The notes under the pieces: model-generated
Database searches by the model: none
The model's input: the letters and a program-made list of their open reading frames with translations, nothing else
Told to the model about the DNA's origin: nothing
Position numbers and translations under genes: made by a program
In this document: piece by piece, positions 24,122 through 35,370 of the stretch
Position numbering within the stretch: the first letter of the stretch is position 1
Layout: the number at the start of each line of letters is the position of its first letter
Source of the DNA: Cladophialophora immunda
Lineage: Eukaryota > Ascomycota > Eurotiomycetes > Chaetothyriales > Herpotrichiellaceae
Direction: 5' to 3'
NCBI RefSeq assembly: GCF_000835495.1
Contig: NW_015622544.1
Coordinates: 5,966,835-6,030,834, forward strand
DNA: 64,000 nucleotides

Positions 24122-24696
24122 ATCAGTTGTTTCGGAACGTGTACCTAACCCTAAGATTTACTCCGAGGTATTACTACCTTCATATTGTGGGCCATAGTAT
24201 TCGCGTTATTGGTGAAGAATCTATGCAGCTTCATTTTGACATCTAAATCTGAATGAATAATCATGAGCTGCTCGCGAGAAAGAGCGTCTAATTCCAGCGC
24301 TCTCAACGTCCGATATCGTCTGTTTTGCATTCAATCTCAGATGCCTGGAGAAAAATATGGGAGTTTTATGTCCTGAATGTCCGAGATGTAACTCGTTGTC
24401 ACCTTGCAGCATAGTTCTTTGACGCTCATGGACACTTTCTGCGCCAGGTTAGTGGTGGAATATTGGTAGATTCGCGATGTTACACCACACAACCAGGACA
24501 ATAAGATTTACTATGACCATGGGAACTTGTGGCCACCTGACTTGATTTGCCTATGTACTTAAGGCTTCCTGTATGCGGCTCCCAGGATTTGATCACGATT
24601 AAGCGGGAATGGTCACCAGCAATGCTGCTGTCCCAAGGTTCTTTCGAGACGCTTCGATGAAAATGCGTCCCATAGTCCGTCCAACTTGGCAGAGGG
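24122..24696. other. Intergenic region, no gene recognised
   Basis: This lies between the convergent 3' ends of the DUF1254/1214 gene and the second Zn2Cys6 regulator. Short frames at 24221-24412 and 24480-24743 (minus) have no motif. It probably contains the two polyadenylation regions. Confidence 0.4.
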
Positions 24697-27177
24697 TCAA
24701 AGTGCAAATGAGGAGTCCCACATCCAGGGTTGGGCAGGATCATCGAATCCTAGGTATGTTTCTACGGACTCGGGAAGGCGTTGTAAGCTGGGATTCTGTG
24801 TAGAGCTCGAATCAGCGAAATTACCTGCAGAGAAATCAAGGCCATCCTTCAGAGTGAAGTGTACATCACTACCGTAATCTGAGACGTGAGGGAAAGGGAC
24901 TATCCTATCCCCATCTAGAGGTTGAAGAATATGAGACTGTTCTTCTCCACTTCTGGAATGTTGGCTTAGAAATTCAGAGGCCAACGAATTGCTGAAACAG
25001 TCCTCAGGTGTTTTGCCGTCGGGCTCCCTGATGCATTGAGCTCCCTCAGTGTTGTTTGTTTCTTCGCAACTATACCTGGTTCCTGCCACGGCCAGCTCAA
25101 TGGTAGAGTCTGGCTCCGAAGCTTCACCTGATATCATGGTTTTGATTTCCTCTTTGGCTATTACAAGCATCAATTCCTCGAGAATTCCTGCATTTTGGTC
25201 CCACACGGGGTTCCTCTTGACGAAATGTCGTGGATTCTTGATAAGTCGAGCAATACCTTGCTTGCATGCCAGGACTATATCAGCGTTGATATGTTCAATA
25301 ACGCCAAAATACCCAATGCCACTCCGGATGTGAGACAATGTGTCCCAACGTGGGTAATTGCTGGCGTCTTGCTTAGCTCTCGCAATATTGAGGCGAACCG
25401 ATCAAGATGTGTGGTGCGCATTGCCGAATGCCAGCGTTGTGATGAACTTGTGTGGATGAAGACATCGTCAACACTGACGGAGTGGATAGAGTTAGATCTT
25501 GGATGACCATCGTCACGGGTGTCACATTGACTGCTCTCAGGGTTCTGGCCCGGAGGTCGATGATACTGTATCAAGGGGCGATGTAAGAGGACCTGGAAGT
25601 TATCGTAAGTGGCTCGTGGTGTCAAAGCCTGCATAGACTAAATGCGACAGGTTGTCGTTTGCGTAGGGTTGACGCCTGGAAGTCCCCATGTGTCGAGCTT
25701 TGGTTCGGCGGCTAGAGATTGTTCCCACCTTTCCAATCTATCGTGCGCCGCTTTTATGCGTTTTACGATATCTTGAATATCGCCATCTTTGTGAAGATAT
25801 ATGTGTCGAATAACAGGTGACATGACCTGATACAATTCAGATTTCAAGATGTGATAGGACATTGTGGTAATGGAGCAAGGAGACCCTAGGACTGAGATTT
25901 GAGCTGGGAGCTCACCGGCACCTGCGAATGATTCGCCCTCTAGTTCTGCAGGATCACCGACTTCGAAATCAGTCTCTCTGATCAGACTAGGCTTGCCATA
26001 TGCTTGTGAAGTGTAGCTACCAACAAATTGTCGTATATCAGTTCTAGGGAGTCGCTCTTCGGTTTATTTGGAAGGACTCACCCATCAGAGACAAAAAGCA
26101 TCCACCAAAGTCGCCGGCGTGTATGTCTTTCCACCTCATCCACTCTACCCCACGTTCTTTCTTGGTGCAATCCCTCGGCGTGAGCTACACGCAAACTTGC
26201 ACCCGCCAACAGAAAAGCCTGTTGAGGGCATCCCGCGATTAAGTAGTAGCTTCCCAGAAGGTATTGAAAGGTGATAGAATGCAAAGAAATGTCTTGGATG
26301 CTGAGGAGATTTTCATAGTCATCTTCGGTCAAGAATCGTGCTCCGATGATCAGAACGATTAGGATCAATAGCAGCGAGCACAAATCGCCATCAGTGGCAC
26401 GCCGTGATCGGAGAAAGCATTCAAGCTGTGCTCGTAGCGTTGGCTCATGGAAGACCAGCATATACCAATGCATGTACTTTATATACGCGTTGAAGAGCAA
26501 CAGGGAAATATTTTCGGGCGGAAGGCCCATACCCAATACCTGGCGAAGTGGCACAACGGTGTGACTAGGACGACCGTTGCGAAATGTGCAGACGTTTCCC
26601 CCGGGAAGAGCATCTACATTCCTTGAGGCGCTAGATCGCGCTCCTCAAGACTTGAATAGCTACCTGGTCCGTTAGGAGCATCCTAATCATATTTTGAGAG
26701 AGACTTTTGAAGTTTTGCTAACCTGCTGAATGATGTGAAGAGAGGATACCCTATCTTCATGCCCTGATGAGACCACTTCGAGTAGAGTGAGCCGTTGCTG
26801 CTCTGGTGAACAAGAATTTTGGGACCACGGTGATTTTCCTGCTGTAGGTTCCATTTCGTGAAGCCGATTTTCCTGCCGGGGGCCGATGGCTGCTAACGAG
26901 GATCGTGCATCAAGTTTCATCCGTTTACTCCTGTGTCTGAACTGAACGTCAAAATACTGCGAGTTCTTGCACAAGATGGAGGGAGCTTACTTAGTGCTGA
27001 TTGTCGGCTCTATGCACATAGCTTTGGAACGGATACAGAGTTGGCATGGGCGGCCTTCATCACACTGCTCCAAAAATCAGATCTGCCCACATGGAGCTGT
27101 TTCTGGGTGCAAGTTTGAACCTTCAGCTTTTGCTGCCTACATCGGTCGCATGCGAGGCGGACTCTGCGGCTGCCCAT
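24697..27177 (-). pseudogene. Zn2Cys6 transcription factor, damaged
   Basis: Exon 1 (27177-27121) and exon 2 (27064-26991) form a clean zinc cluster: ACDRCRQQKLK joined to CDEGRPCQLCIRSKAMC. Exon 3 is 26936-26723. The middle homology region follows: LLFNAYIKYMHWYMLVFHEP, RRRLWWMLFVSDG joined to YTSQAYGKPSLIRE, and ELYQVMSPVIRHIY. Three problems stand out. I found no phase-consistent splice from exon 3 into the LPGGNVCTFRNGRPSHT frame. An in-frame TAG sits at 25638-25640, where the family pattern (before MQALTPRATYDNFQVLLHRP) suggests CAG. The reading frame changes near 25290-25330, between LGILALLNIS and LACKQGIARLIKN, explained only by a 42-nt intron that deletes conserved residues or by a one-base loss. 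Likely a decaying regulator of neighbouring genes. Confidence 0.72.
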
Positions 27178-27732
27178 ATCTGTTTCAGCTGCTGGCACCG
27201 ATTCTGATGACTTTGAAAAGAAAGAAGGTGAATGACAAGCGGCTCTCCTTGCGGGGTGGATAATCAGGAAGCGTTGAAGCCTGAACGGGTTTTCAAGTCT
27301 GTGGACGGTCGCGAGAACGCCCCTGCGTGGACGCGGACCTCAGGAGCCTCGGTAGTGGACATTCGACTTTGAGTGAGGTTTGGGTCAGAATGCTCCACCG
27401 GAGAATCAAGCTTCAGAGCCGCCAGTTACGCCACCGTAACTTCGACTACTCTTTATTTCAACCCCTCAAGCTGACAGGGTGGGCCAGTAAAGCAATTTGA
27501 GAAGACGGTCGATTGCGCTCCCGAGTTGTCGATTGCTCTTTGCTCCACAAGAGGTGACCTGTGCCTCCAGTTGATACGCCACGCTTCAAGCTCACAAGCC
27601 CAAGCCTGACCGCATGAGAGTGGCTGGACGATTACCCACATATACGACCTTGACGAACAACTTCACCATATACTATATGCAATCTTGACGTCCGAATTGC
27701 ATGTATTCTCACTTCTCCACTGGGTTGTAACA
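27178..27732. other. Divergent promoter region, regulator/HET gene
   Basis: About 555 bp between the start of the damaged Zn2Cys6 regulator (minus) and the HET gene (plus). No gene recognised. The frame upstream of the HET start is open back to 27685 but has no ATG there. Confidence 0.4.
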
Positions 27733-29632
27733 ATGTGGCTTCTTGACACGGGCTTCTTCCAGTTGGAAGAATTCATTGGGGACCAGATTCCGAAGTATGC
27801 GATTCTTTCACACACTTGGGACGAGGAAGAAGTCTCCTTTCAAGACATGCAAGACTTCAACCGAGCCCATTCTAAAGCAGGCTTCCAAAAACTTCTGGGG
27901 GTATGCAAGAGAGCGAAGGCCGATGGCTTTCGGTGGATTTGGATTGACACCTGTTGTATCGACAAGTCGAGTAGTGCGGAACTTTCAGAGGCCATCAATT
28001 CGATGTACAAATTTTACAACGACGCACAGATCTGCTACGTCTACTTGGCTGACGTCCAAGACAATCGCATACTTGATCTTAGTCAGGACCAGATCTTCCA
28101 CCTACTTGGCGGTAGCAGATGGTTTAGCAGGGGCTGGACTTTACAAGAACTGATTGCACCTCCGATTGTCGAATTCTACTCGGCCGGGTGGCTCGAGATT
28201 GGTACCAAGCTGAGCCTGATCAAAGATATCTCTCTTATCACCGGAATCGATGAAGGAGTACTCCGAGGCACGAAAGAGCCAACAGATTTCAATGTCGCAT
28301 GTCGCATGTCTTGGGCTGCAGGTCGAGAAACGACAAGGCTCGAGGATAGGGCCTACTCACTTCTCGGCATATTTCAAGTGAATATGCCTCTTCTCTACGG
28401 AGAGGGGTCTCGGGCATTCCGAAGATTACAGGAGGAGATCATGAAGCTAACCGAAGACTACACGATATTTACTTGGACATGGCCGAGCCAATCTGACGAA
28501 ACAACTCGTGCTGCACAGTACTGTGGTTCATCACTCGGTATACTCGCATCGAGCCCAGATAGATTTGACCCTCAAATGTTCCAATCTTTATGCCACCAGC
28601 CATACTCCTCATTCGAAAAGTCAACGAAAAGTACCCTTTTCGAGCGTCTGGTTGTGCAAAGTCCATGTCCTGGAGCCTCGTTGGTACCGCCCACGCTTAC
28701 TAGCAGAGGTCTTTCGATCAATGTCCTCGTTATCCGGAAACCCAAAAGCCCCCAGCAAAGTCAAGAAGAGCATCTCTGTCTGAGTTGGTACAACTCAGCA
28801 GAAGAGTCGTTACTTCTGTGCCTCTCACTAGCGCCTGCCATCCAGCCGACATTGAATGATGAGCATCCCTTGTTCACGAGGCCGCGATTGGGCTCTTCCC
28901 GCTGGTTGTACTTTTTGCACATGAAGGATCTCAAGAAAGCAAAGTTTGAATATCGCACGATACACTGGATTCCGACCCCGAAGCCCCCAGTCCCACACGA
29001 ACCAAATAATCAGCCGGTGGTGCTTTCATTATCAACCAATGGGGATTGTCGTATTACTGCGCATCTACTTCCGTCAGCCTCAGTCAGCCTTGGGACGAAT
29101 ACCTTCAAGCTGGGTTGGTTGCTGAGGTACTTTCGCACTCCTGCCGCTCGTGCCGTGTTTGCGGTTGATTGCACAGTCTCCCCGGAGCTGACAGCGCATT
29201 TTATCATTGCTTTTGGGTTCGTTGGACGACGGATACCAATATGCGGCATACTTCAAACTGATTTGGTGGTCGATGGAAAGTCAGAAGAGCCATGGGGTTT
29301 CATAAACAATGTTTTAAATCGGAGAAATGAGGCGAAAGCTTATGATTTAGCTTATGCAGACTTACGGCCCGCTCTTATCAAAAGTGTTTCAGAACAAGGT
29401 AAGTATAACGCATCCAAGGGCGTCGACTGGCTTACTAGATTTTCAAAATTACTCGATGAAGCGAAAGATAGGGCGGGACAGAAGTTTGATGGTGGCACAA
29501 TAAAGGTGGCAGCTAGGCGCCAATTTGGTCAGGTATTCTCCTGTGAGGTCTGAACTAGTAGGAATCAATACTAACATGACTTAGGACACTGAACAGTACG
29601 ACCTGGAGGTCACTGTACAGTATCAACTTTAG
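27733..29632 (+). CDS. HET-domain (heterokaryon incompatibility) protein
   Basis: Exon 1 (27733-29532, 600 codons) and exon 2 (29585-29632) give 615 residues. The start MWLLDTGFFQLEEFIGDQIP is the usual HET opening. The HET blocks follow: YAILSHTWDEEEVSFQDM, GFRWIWIDTCCIDKSSSAEL, EAINSMYKFYNDAQICYVYL and SRWFSRGWTLQELIAP, all in the first ~160 residues. Then comes the common extension EDRAYSLLGIFQVNMPLLYG. HET domains trigger cell death during non-self recognition when hyphae fuse. The intron 29533-29584 (GTATTC to TTAG) was chosen because it adds DTEQYDLEVTVQYQL; without it the protein ends at 29553, so this C-terminus is less certain. The gene abuts the RIP island that starts just downstream, yet is itself intact. 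Confidence 0.88.
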
Positions 29633-29989
29633 CCTTGGTGATTGACAATATACGATGAATAACTCACTTATACATCTCAATCCTATTTAACCCTTCAGCA
29701 GATGCGATTATACTTATCGAACTGTTCCTAAAGGCGAAGAGGGACCTCACTAGCGACGAACGCAACTATAAAATGTAGAAGTTATTTATTAGAGATATAC
29801 CCTAAACCTATTAGATTTCTTAGTTATAGATTCTTTATTATATAGGTATGATTATAAGAGAGATTGATTATTAGGGATGAGGATAGAGCGAAGGGTTTGA
29901 GGGGTTTAAAGAGCTTTAGATAATATAGAAGGCTTAAGAGTCCTGATATTACTATCTACCGCCGCCGTCGTTATAAAGGTATCAAGGAT

Positions 29990-30215
29990 ACCTTGTTAGA
30001 GATAGGCAGTACTCAGCGATAGATATATTCCGTGGTAATAAGTATCCTTTTACATCTAGTAGTGATAAAGACTTATAATATAAGGAGAGGATACTTCTCG
30101 GATACGAGAAGCATACTTTTCTCATACGGACTATGTACAGCCTAAAGTAGCTTAGCGCGGTCCGGCTTAGCGCGATCTTAATTATACCTAGCTTCTCGGT
30201 CCCGTTTATGATATT
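29990..30215 (+). repeat. ~220-bp repeat, copy 1 (direct)
   Basis: Shares long near-identical tracts with 33145-33362, for example AAGTAGCTTAGCGCGGTCCG followed by GCTTAGCGCGATCTTAATT, and ends CGGTCCCGTTTATGATA. Differences between copies are mostly C/T and G/A transitions. Copy 2 at 31945-32170 is the inverted version, so copies 1 and 2 could be the terminal inverted repeats of a ~2.2-kb element. Confidence 0.75.
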
Positions 30216-31944
30216 ACCCTCCCCTTTTGGCTTCTTATCCTTAAGAGGCCCGTATAGGTAGTATTTCCCTCTTAGTTAGTGAGGCTCGCGTACGAGTAGC
30301 TTACGTCCTATATACGCTACTCGTCTACTATATGAATGTACTGTCTAAATGGTGCGTATAGGGGTGCACTCGCTATATGAATACATTATGTGAATGCGCT
30401 GTTAAATGTGCCTATTAGGTATATGCGTGAATATACTATGTAAACTGTTATATAAATCGCTATATAAATGGCTATTATACCTATTGAGCGTAAATCGCTA
30501 TTAAGCCTTATTGAACGCGTATATAAATGCGTAACGTGAATGCGTAGCGTTAATGCGTCATAATAATAGTATAGTCGTGAATAGCCTTATTATGTCCTAA
30601 TGTAGTTGTGAGGGTTTGGAAAGAGTTCTATAACTAGCTAGCCAACCTAGTAATAAGGAGGATAAATCTAAGGAGAGAGAAGGAAGGAATAGCTGTCCTT
30701 CCTTTCTCCTTATATCCTCTAACGTACCGTAAGGAGGTAACTATTATCCTCACCTCCTTACTCCTTTCCTTACGTACTTATTCTAGCTCCTTACCTTCCC
30801 TTACGTACTTATTCTAACTCCTTACCTTCCCTTACGTACGGTGTCTTAGCTGTTAGGACTTTATATCCCTTACACCGTATGCGTCTTAACTAATTAGGAG
30901 GTAGTATTTCGCCTATACATTATATAGGTAAATCTTAACTAATCAGGAGGTAGTATTTCCTGGCGTTAGTCTTAGCGCTGGCTCACCAGAACCGAGCCTT
31001 CTCCTGGGTTCAACCTATCACAGATAGCGTCGTATTCTATAATATCTATAGCGATATACGTATACATATATAATCTATGTACTCCTTATATATCTATCTT
31101 ATATATTAAGAAGTAGTGGTTTCTATAGGTTCTAATAGGCTATCCTAAGATAGTCTATATATAAACGTTAATAGTACTTACCTTTACTCCTAACTCTACT
31201 ATAAGGAGTTATAAGATAAAGTTCGCTTACACTCTATTATTAAGTAGTATACGTATCTCCCTTAGTCTAGCTTCTATCTAGATTTCTATATTTATTATGA
31301 GAGCTTAGTAGTACTTTAGCTCCTTATTAGGGTTAGTACTTAGTAAGCTTAGCGTAATAGCCGCACTCTTCGCGCTATACTCTAGTTTTTTATCGCGTCC
31401 TTTATACCTACGTCCTACTTATAAGGCTTTAATCTATACTAATTAGCCTTATATCCCTTTTTATTATAGTTATAGTATTCGCCTATAAAAGATAAAGTAT
31501 CCCTCTTCGAGACGTCCTTCTTTTCTTCGCTTTATTATCCCCTTTTATATAACTTATTTACGTATATTATGCGAATTATATACGTATTAGTACTAATACG
31601 CATATATAACTTATCTTAATATAAGGTCTATATCCTTTACTTAATAACGTTTTTATACCGTTAGGCTAAGATAAGGATCTATTCTCTTAATATAATTTCT
31701 TTATTTTTATATATAATGAGCGCGTAAATCTTAGGTAAGAGTATATTTAGTAGTACTTAGACTATATATTTATCCTCTATTATAGGTAGAATATCTATCT
31801 TAATGTTCTTAATATAGCGTAGTAAATCCCTCACTAACTAATTTAGCTATTATTTTGTCAACGCTAGTCTAATGAGTACTTTACTCTTATAAGTCGTAGG
31901 ATCTATAATAACGCTCTTAAGGAATACAATATAGTTATTCTAAG

Positions 31945-32170
31945 TATCACGAACAGGACCGGAGGGTTGGGCACAATCAAGATCGCGCCAAGCCGGACCG
32001 CGCTAAGCCACTTTAGGCCGCACACAGTCCGCATGAGAAAAGCATGCTTCTCGCATCCGAGAAGCATCCTCTCCTCATACTATGAGTTTATGTTACTATA
32101 GGTGTAGAAGGATACTTATTACCACGGAATCTGCCTATCGCTGAGTACTACCTATCTTCAATAAGGCATC
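31945..32170 (-). repeat. ~220-bp repeat, copy 2 (inverted)
   Basis: The plus strand reads ATCACGAACAGGACCGG, then AAGATCGCGCCAAGCCGGAC, the reverse complement of copies 1 and 3. This copy keeps more CpA sites (GCACAATCAAG, CACACAGTCC) than the others, so it is the least RIP-mutated and the best guide to the original sequence. Confidence 0.75.
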
Positions 32171-32757
32171 CTTAATACTAAGTTTAGAATTTAGTATATA
32201 GGCGTATCTACGCGTTATCTATCTTATTATCTAAAAAGGTTATAGTGAGTAGTATATATTACGTATACTTATCCTTAGCGATCTCTAGTATTATCTAAAA
32301 GAGCTTCTTCTATCTAAGGTCGTATTAGCGGAGGCTTTCCATTAACTTCCTATTAAACCTTAGAGATAGCGTAAGCTTAATATATTTCGAAATACTAGAG
32401 TCTTCTAGGATTAAAGAGCTTAAGGATTACTTATAACTTAGTAATATTATACCTATAACTTCTACGAACCTTATAGGTTCTTTCCCTTTAAGCTTATCCT
32501 CTATTACCCTAAGTTCTTCTCTTTAGCGTTTATTAGCGACCTTTCTCTTAGTCTCTTTATATTAGGCTATTAGCTCTACCTCTTCAATCTTAAGAGTAGT
32601 GAGACTCGCGTATAAGTCGCTTACTTCCTACCGAGGATAATATTAGTCTTCTTACTAGTCTTTAACGAGATCTTAGTTATCTTAGTCTTATTATTACTAT
32701 TCTAGGGTCTGTGGAATATCGCCATTTAGGCGTATGGCCTAATTAGGCCTAGCGTCT

Positions 32758-32805
32758 TATCACGTGACTAGTTAACGCTACTAGTCTATACTAGATCACG
32801 TGATA
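32758..32805. repeat. Inverted repeat with CACGTG arms
   Basis: TATCACGTGACTAGT at 32758-32772 faces ACTAGATCACGTGATA at 32790-32805, giving two near-complementary arms around a ~17-nt loop. Each arm contains a CACGTG palindrome. It could be a hairpin at a transposon end or in an LTR; no function is shown. Confidence 0.6.
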
Positions 32806-33144
32806 TAGGCGGTGGCGTTAAGGGTGGCGTTACTATAACGTGATTGATTACTAATAGTGATTAGAAATCTACCTTCGAGGTACTTCTATCACTATCTAGT
32901 AGTGTTTCCTTTGTCTATATAAGAGCGTTCTCTCCTCTCAGATAGTTAACTTAACTAAGCTTCTTAACAGTCACGTACATTACCTAAAAGGGTACGATCC
33001 TATGAGCCAATCTACTCTATGTCCTCCGAACAGGGTCATACTTAACTCGCCTATAGATCGTATATAAGGAGCTATTAAGCCCCCTTTTTTATCGTTAGTC
33101 TATCTAATCTTAAGAGATACTATAAGAATATTAAGGATGCCTTA

Positions 33145-33362
33145 TTAGAGATAGGTAGTACTTAGCGATAGATATATTCTATAGTAATAAGTATCCTTTT
33201 ATATCTAGTAGTAATAAAGACTTATAGTATAAGGAGAGGATACTTCTCAGATGCGAGAAGTATGCTTTTCTTATACGGACTGTATACGGCCTAAAGTAGC
33301 TTAGCGCGGTCCGGCTTAGCGCGATCTTAATTGTGCCTGGCTTCCCGGTCCCGTTTGTGATA
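33145..33362 (+). repeat. ~220-bp repeat, copy 3 (direct)
   Basis: Direct copy of 29990-30215, ending CCCGGTCCCGTTTGTGATA at the right edge of the island. With copy 1 it brackets ~3.3 kb as a direct repeat; with copy 2 it makes a second inverted pair. Confidence 0.75.
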
Positions 33363-33447
33363 AAAGGGCTCCTTTTTTCCATCAGGTGCGCACCGGTTAC
33401 GCTCTACCTGCTCGACGGGAGTTCGTTGATCAAACTCTCTAGAACCC

Positions 33448-35370
33448 TTATAATGATTTAGCCTCTATTGTAACATCATTAGTATCAATTGAAACATCAT
33501 TCTCCGTATGGTGTCGGATCTCGTTGGCAGCCTGGACGATAACGTTATCCCGGTAATGCCCTTCCCTAAAGCGTTTGTGGATAGCTTCTTCTTCGGCATC
33601 CTCTAAAGTAATGTTGTCGCCAAATATCTCAGCGATATCTTCGAGAGACCTTCCCTTGGTCTATAAGAAGTTAGCCATGCAATCTCCGGCTATGAAAGTA
33701 AAGCGTAGGATGAAAAAAATGTCATCTCGGGAAACACTCACCTCTGGCCAGTAAAACCAGGCGACGAAGAAGAAGAAAATAGTGACAAAGGCACCGACAA
33801 GATAGTAATACCCGTTGATATGGGCAAAGGCAGTGGGCGCAGCCTGCAAGAAGATAATTGTGGCAATGAAAAGACCAGAGATGGAGATGCCGATACCTCG
33901 GGCTCGAAGTGGAGTCGGGAAGAGTTCCGCGGCATAGATGTAGGAGGTAGCATCCACCGAGACACAGAAGCAGGCGATGTGCCAGAACAGGAAGAAGACG
34001 GCGGCGCCGGCAACGGAACGGGACTGGCCATTGTTATTGTACACAACGACGGTCGCACAGGCTCCCACAAGAGCGGAAACGGTGCCCGCAAACCCGAACA
34101 CTAGACCCCCAAGATCAGCCCCAGATTCCTCTTTTAATACTTTGGAAAAGACACTTACTCAAGAGTCTCGTGCGGCCTATTCTATCCACAATGAGGGCGT
34201 TGATGAGATTGCCCCCAGGACAAACCGAGATCCAGCCGGCCTGAATCAAAAGCTGATCGACAGTGCTGAAGCCGAGTCCTTTGTACAGAATGGGTCCGTA
34301 ATCTGCAAAGGGGCAAATATTAGTCCCAGGATGCCACGTTTGTCAGATGGCGTGGGGTATAGAAGCGTACTGTTGATGACGAGAGTAAATGTTCCTTGAG
34401 CCGCAAACATGACTCCGAACCCTACCACACATCTCTTGAACAAATTCGGTCGGGTGAAAAAGGCACTGAGGGGAACATCGTCTTTCATCTCCTGGGCCGT
34501 CTGGGCGGCGAGTAGCCGAAATTCCTCCTTGACGGCGACTTCGTGTTGGTCATCTTTGACCTTGATACCACTGTCGTGAACTCTGCGGAAAGCCTTGAGG
34601 GCTTCGTCTTTGCGACCATTGGCAAGGAGCCAACGAGGCGACTCTGGAACAAATGGGAGGGCGATCATCAACCCCAAGGGCCAGCACATCTGGAAGCCCA
34701 GGGGCCCTCTCCACTGGTTACCACCGTGGACAAAGTAGAAGCCGACTCCGATCCAACTGGCAGATGTATAGCCAATGCAGATCATGACTCCGTGCAATCC
34801 GACGAGAAACCCTCGCAGGTTGGTAGGAGAGACTTCGCTCTGGTATAGCGGGACTAGGCCGACCAAAGCACCTGAGCAACGACCAGAGTTAGCTACAAGG
34901 AGGTCCTTGAAGAAAAACGAAAAAACAATTGAAGACTTAGGTGTGCCATACCGACGCCGATTCCCGTGATGAACCTCGCAACGATAAACATGGCAACGTC
35001 GACACTCCCCGTCTGCAACGCACTACCGACGAGGGAAAAGGTGCCACCGATAAAGAGGGCCCGTCTGCGCCCTATTTTGTCGGGGATCCATAGGGATGAG
35101 AGGGAGCCAAAGAGACCGCCAACTTGAAATAGAGCGTTTATGGCACCCTCGAGCTGAGTTGCGTTAGATGCCGTATCCAGGCCCATGTAGGACAGGAAAC
35201 TCGGCTGTCCGAGGGTAGTTGAGATGATACTGCTGCAGTAGCCATATGTCAAGGACCCAAGGGCCACTGCGAGGATAAGCTAGAGAGCGAGCAGTCAGTG
35301 GATTACGGTCAAGCTTTGCAAGCACGAGGGCTGGGTCGTAGCTTACTCCGATCTGGAATGCAGACACCAT
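33448..35370 (-). CDS. MFS sugar (hexose/lactose-permease-like) transporter
   Basis: Six exons (35370-35347, 35279-34952, 34871-34371, 34302-34159, 34100-33742, 33660-33448) join in phase to about 522 residues. Sugar-porter motifs: DKIGRRRALFIGG, then VPLYQSEVSPTNLRGFLVGL, WRGPLGFQMCW, PFVPESPRWLLANGRKDEAL, DRIGRTRLL, YIYAAELFPTPLRARGIGIS and the end PE-TKGRSLEDIAEIFGDN. About 12 TM segments; plasma membrane; proton-coupled uptake of a mono- or disaccharide, not predictable further. Exon 1 is only eight codons (MVSAFQIG); the open frame upstream to 35424 has no ATG. The 3' end lies directly beside the RIP island, but the gene is intact. The boundary at 34952 may be off by one base. Confidence 0.88.

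Larger units (their letters stand above)
29640..33440. repeat. RIP-degraded AT-rich repeat island
   Basis: Composition changes abruptly just after the HET stop and returns before the sugar-transporter stop. The island is rich in TpA, poor in CpA and has stops in every frame, as expected after RIP. It contains three copies of a ~220-bp sequence (listed separately). Between the first two copies some minus-strand stretches read open if TAG is taken as Gln, but I could not name a protein. At 32708-32985 a piece starting TGTGGAATAT with TATATAAG downstream looks like an LTR fragment; this is weak. Confidence 0.7.

Noticed and set aside
32700..32990. Complete LTR
   Set aside because: A TG start and a TATATAAG box are present, but no second LTR, primer-binding site or target duplication could be shown.
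29640..33440. Possible long non-coding RNA or tRNA cluster in the AT-rich island
   Set aside because: The composition is fully explained by RIP and the repeated copies; I saw no cloverleaf or intact A/B-box spacing.
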